DNA from: Fidelibacterota bacterium
GTDB lineage: Bacteria; Fidelibacterota; Marinisomatia; Marinisomatales; UBA1611
Direction of reading: 5' to 3'
NCBI GenBank assembly: GCA_012964275.1
Contig: DTUG01000202.1
Span: forward strand, 1 to 7,561
DNA: 7,561 nucleotides
This document shows, piece by piece, positions 6,377 through 7,561 of the stretch; position 1 is the first letter of the stretch; the number at the start of each line of letters is the position of its first letter. Under the pieces are notes generated by a model that did no database searches, was not told where the DNA came from, and was given only the letters and a program-made list of their open reading frames with translations. The translations under genes were made by a program, and so were the position numbers.

Positions 6377-7495
6377 TTAATCTTTTAAATAATCTCTCAT
6401 AGCCACCAATCCATCGGCAAGTGTACTGCGACCGTATCCAATGCGAAACCTGTCTTGCGGAGTTTTTAATAGTTCAGAATGGTAGATCTTCGGTGGTAAA
6501 AGCAAAACGCCTGTCTTTTCCACCAGGTCTTCACAGAATTCATTAGCGGATCCAGGGCCATTATAGCGAGGATATCCCACGCAGCTGCCATCGGGGATAT
6601 TCCAGTCAAATAAGTCGGAGAATTCATCAAAGAAATCACACAGTATTTCAATATTGCCATTAATTAAAGTTCTATTACGCTTCAAAATCTGTTGCCTTGC
6701 TTTTAAAGCAATAATGGACAGGTGTTCACTGGGGGCAGAGTTACAAATGGAAAGATAGTGTTTATAACGTTCCATATTTTGAAGGATATCTTTGTCTTTA
6801 CACATGATCCAGCCGATTCTTAGGCCGGGCATGCCATAAGCCTTTGACATCACATTCAAAGATAATCCACGTTCATAAATGTCTCCCACTTGGGGGAGTC
6901 GCAGCCTAATATCACGTTCAATTAATCTGTAAACTTCATCGCTGAACAGATACAGTCCTGTTTGACGGCAGATTTTGACCAATTCATCATAAAGGTCTCT
7001 TGCCAGGATGGCTCCAGTTGGATTATTGGGAAAGTTTATGGATACCAGTTTTGTGTTCGGGCGAATCTCATTCTTGATCCTGTCAATATCTAAGGCCCAG
7101 TCTTTTTCAGGGTTCAGTGGCACACCGGATACTTCACAAATATCCAATGGAATGGTTTCAGCTGACTGATAATTTGGCACCACTACGATAGCATGGTCAT
7201 TACGGTTGAGAAGAACACGCATGGCGACATAAATACCTTCTTCAGCACCAACAAAACATAAAATATTTTCTGGTTTGGCTGTATCATAGGTTTTGGATAT
7301 TTCATACCTTAGTTCGGGATTGCCAAATGTTTCCGTATAGCCCAACCTCAGGTCATTAAATGCTTTTTTGTCATCAATTGAAGACATAGCAAGAAGATCT
7401 GATAGCGATACACTTTCCACGTCCGATGCAGCCATGTTGTACTTGGCAGTGAACTCCCACCTGGAAAAATAGGTTTCTAGTTTAAAATCGCGCAC
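6377..7495 (-). CDS. PLP-dependent aminotransferase, class I/II (fold type I)
   Basis: This 372-residue cytosolic enzyme uses pyridoxal phosphate. The Schiff-base lysine is K218 in SKAYGMPGLRIGW (217-229). The NNPTG motif (157-161) supplies N158, D186 in SDEVYR should pair with the pyridine nitrogen, and Y109 in PNYQ stacks on the ring. GAEEGIY (83-89) holds the phosphate, and R351 in FRIGYG should bind the substrate carboxylate. All main catalytic residues are in place. The N-terminus (LETYFSRWEFTAKYNMAASDVESVSLSDLL, 6-35) differs from aspartate aminotransferase and recalls a subgroup annotated as capreomycidine-synthase-like, but the substrate cannot be read from sequence. The start is GTG; an in-frame stop lies 27 bases upstream and no ATG intervenes, although CTG and ATT codons do. 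No Shine-Dalgarno site is seen. It is the first gene of the minus-strand operon. Confidence 0.92.
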   Translation of the reverse strand: MRDFKLETYFSRWEFTAKYNMAASDVESVSLSDLLAMSSIDDKKAFNDLRLGYTETFGNPELRYEISKTYDTAKPENILCFVGAEEGIYVAMRVLLNRNDHAIVVVPNYQSAETIPLDICEVSGVPLNPEKDWALDIDRIKNEIRPNTKLVSINFPNNPTGAILARDLYDELVKICRQTGLYLFSDEVYRLIERDIRLRLPQVGDIYERGLSLNVMSKAYGMPGLRIGWIMCKDKDILQNMERYKHYLSICNSAPSEHLSIIALKARQQILKRNRTLINGNIEILCDFFDEFSDLFDWNIPDGSCVGYPRYNGPGSANEFCEDLVEKTGVLLLPPKIYHSELLKTPQDRFRIGYGRSTLADGLVAMRDYLKD

Positions 7496-7538
7496 TTTTT
7501 TAATACTCAGTCTACTCTTTAATTAAACAGCGTATATC

Positions 7539-7544
7539 ATTATA
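7539..7544 (-). promoter_or_regulatory. Candidate -10 box for the minus-strand operon
   Basis: A perfect TATAAT on the minus strand, 43 bases upstream of the aminotransferase GTG. The -35 position would fall just outside the window, so the promoter cannot be confirmed. In AT-rich spacer DNA such a hexamer can arise by chance. Confidence 0.35.
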
Positions 7545-7561
7545 AAATCTAAATATCTCCA

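Overview
The window is a gene-dense bacterial chromosomal segment with nine called genes and no intergenic gap above about 70 bases. No rRNA, tRNA, CRISPR array or complete mobile element was seen. The genes are ordinary bacterial core and accessory functions: site-2 protease, folate/histidine metabolism, mismatch repair, cyclophilin and aminotransferase. Some genes have Shine-Dalgarno sites and others have none. Base composition of the main body is moderate (about 40-55% G+C in stretches I counted). An uncultured FCB-group lineage, such as Marinimicrobia or a relative of Bacteroidota, would fit. That is a guess from gene style, not from a diagnostic marker.

Left edge (1-429): a very AT-rich reading frame, open at the window start, ends in a textbook XerC/XerD-type C-terminus. 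The part before it does not look like a Xer protein. The first 180 bases hold only 38 G/C (21%), against 66 of 120 (55%) at 541-660, so this end looks like the edge of foreign or fast-evolving DNA.

Plus-strand block (444-4821): an M50 site-2 protease family membrane protein, a tiny membrane protein (43 codons, with a possible frame problem at an A7 run), a bifunctional glutamate formiminotransferase/formimino-THF cyclodeaminase (ftcD), and an endonuclease-type mutL. They are packed with gaps of 2-14 bases and look co-transcribed. The ftcD product carries an insertion with a perfect C2H2 zinc-finger spacing in its formiminotransferase half, the most unusual thing in the window.

Minus-strand block (4818-7495, read right to left): a PLP aminotransferase, an exported cyclophilin, a DUF1801 protein and a SixA-like histidine phosphatase. 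Gaps are 25 bases, 2 bases and a 4-base ATGA overlap, which looks like one operon starting near a TATAAT at 7539-7544. The two blocks converge, and the mutL and sixA stop codons overlap by 4 bases with no room for a terminator.

I see no defence system or clearly new multi-gene system. The best leads are the zinc-finger insertion in FtcD, the chimeric Xer-tailed protein and the small membrane protein.
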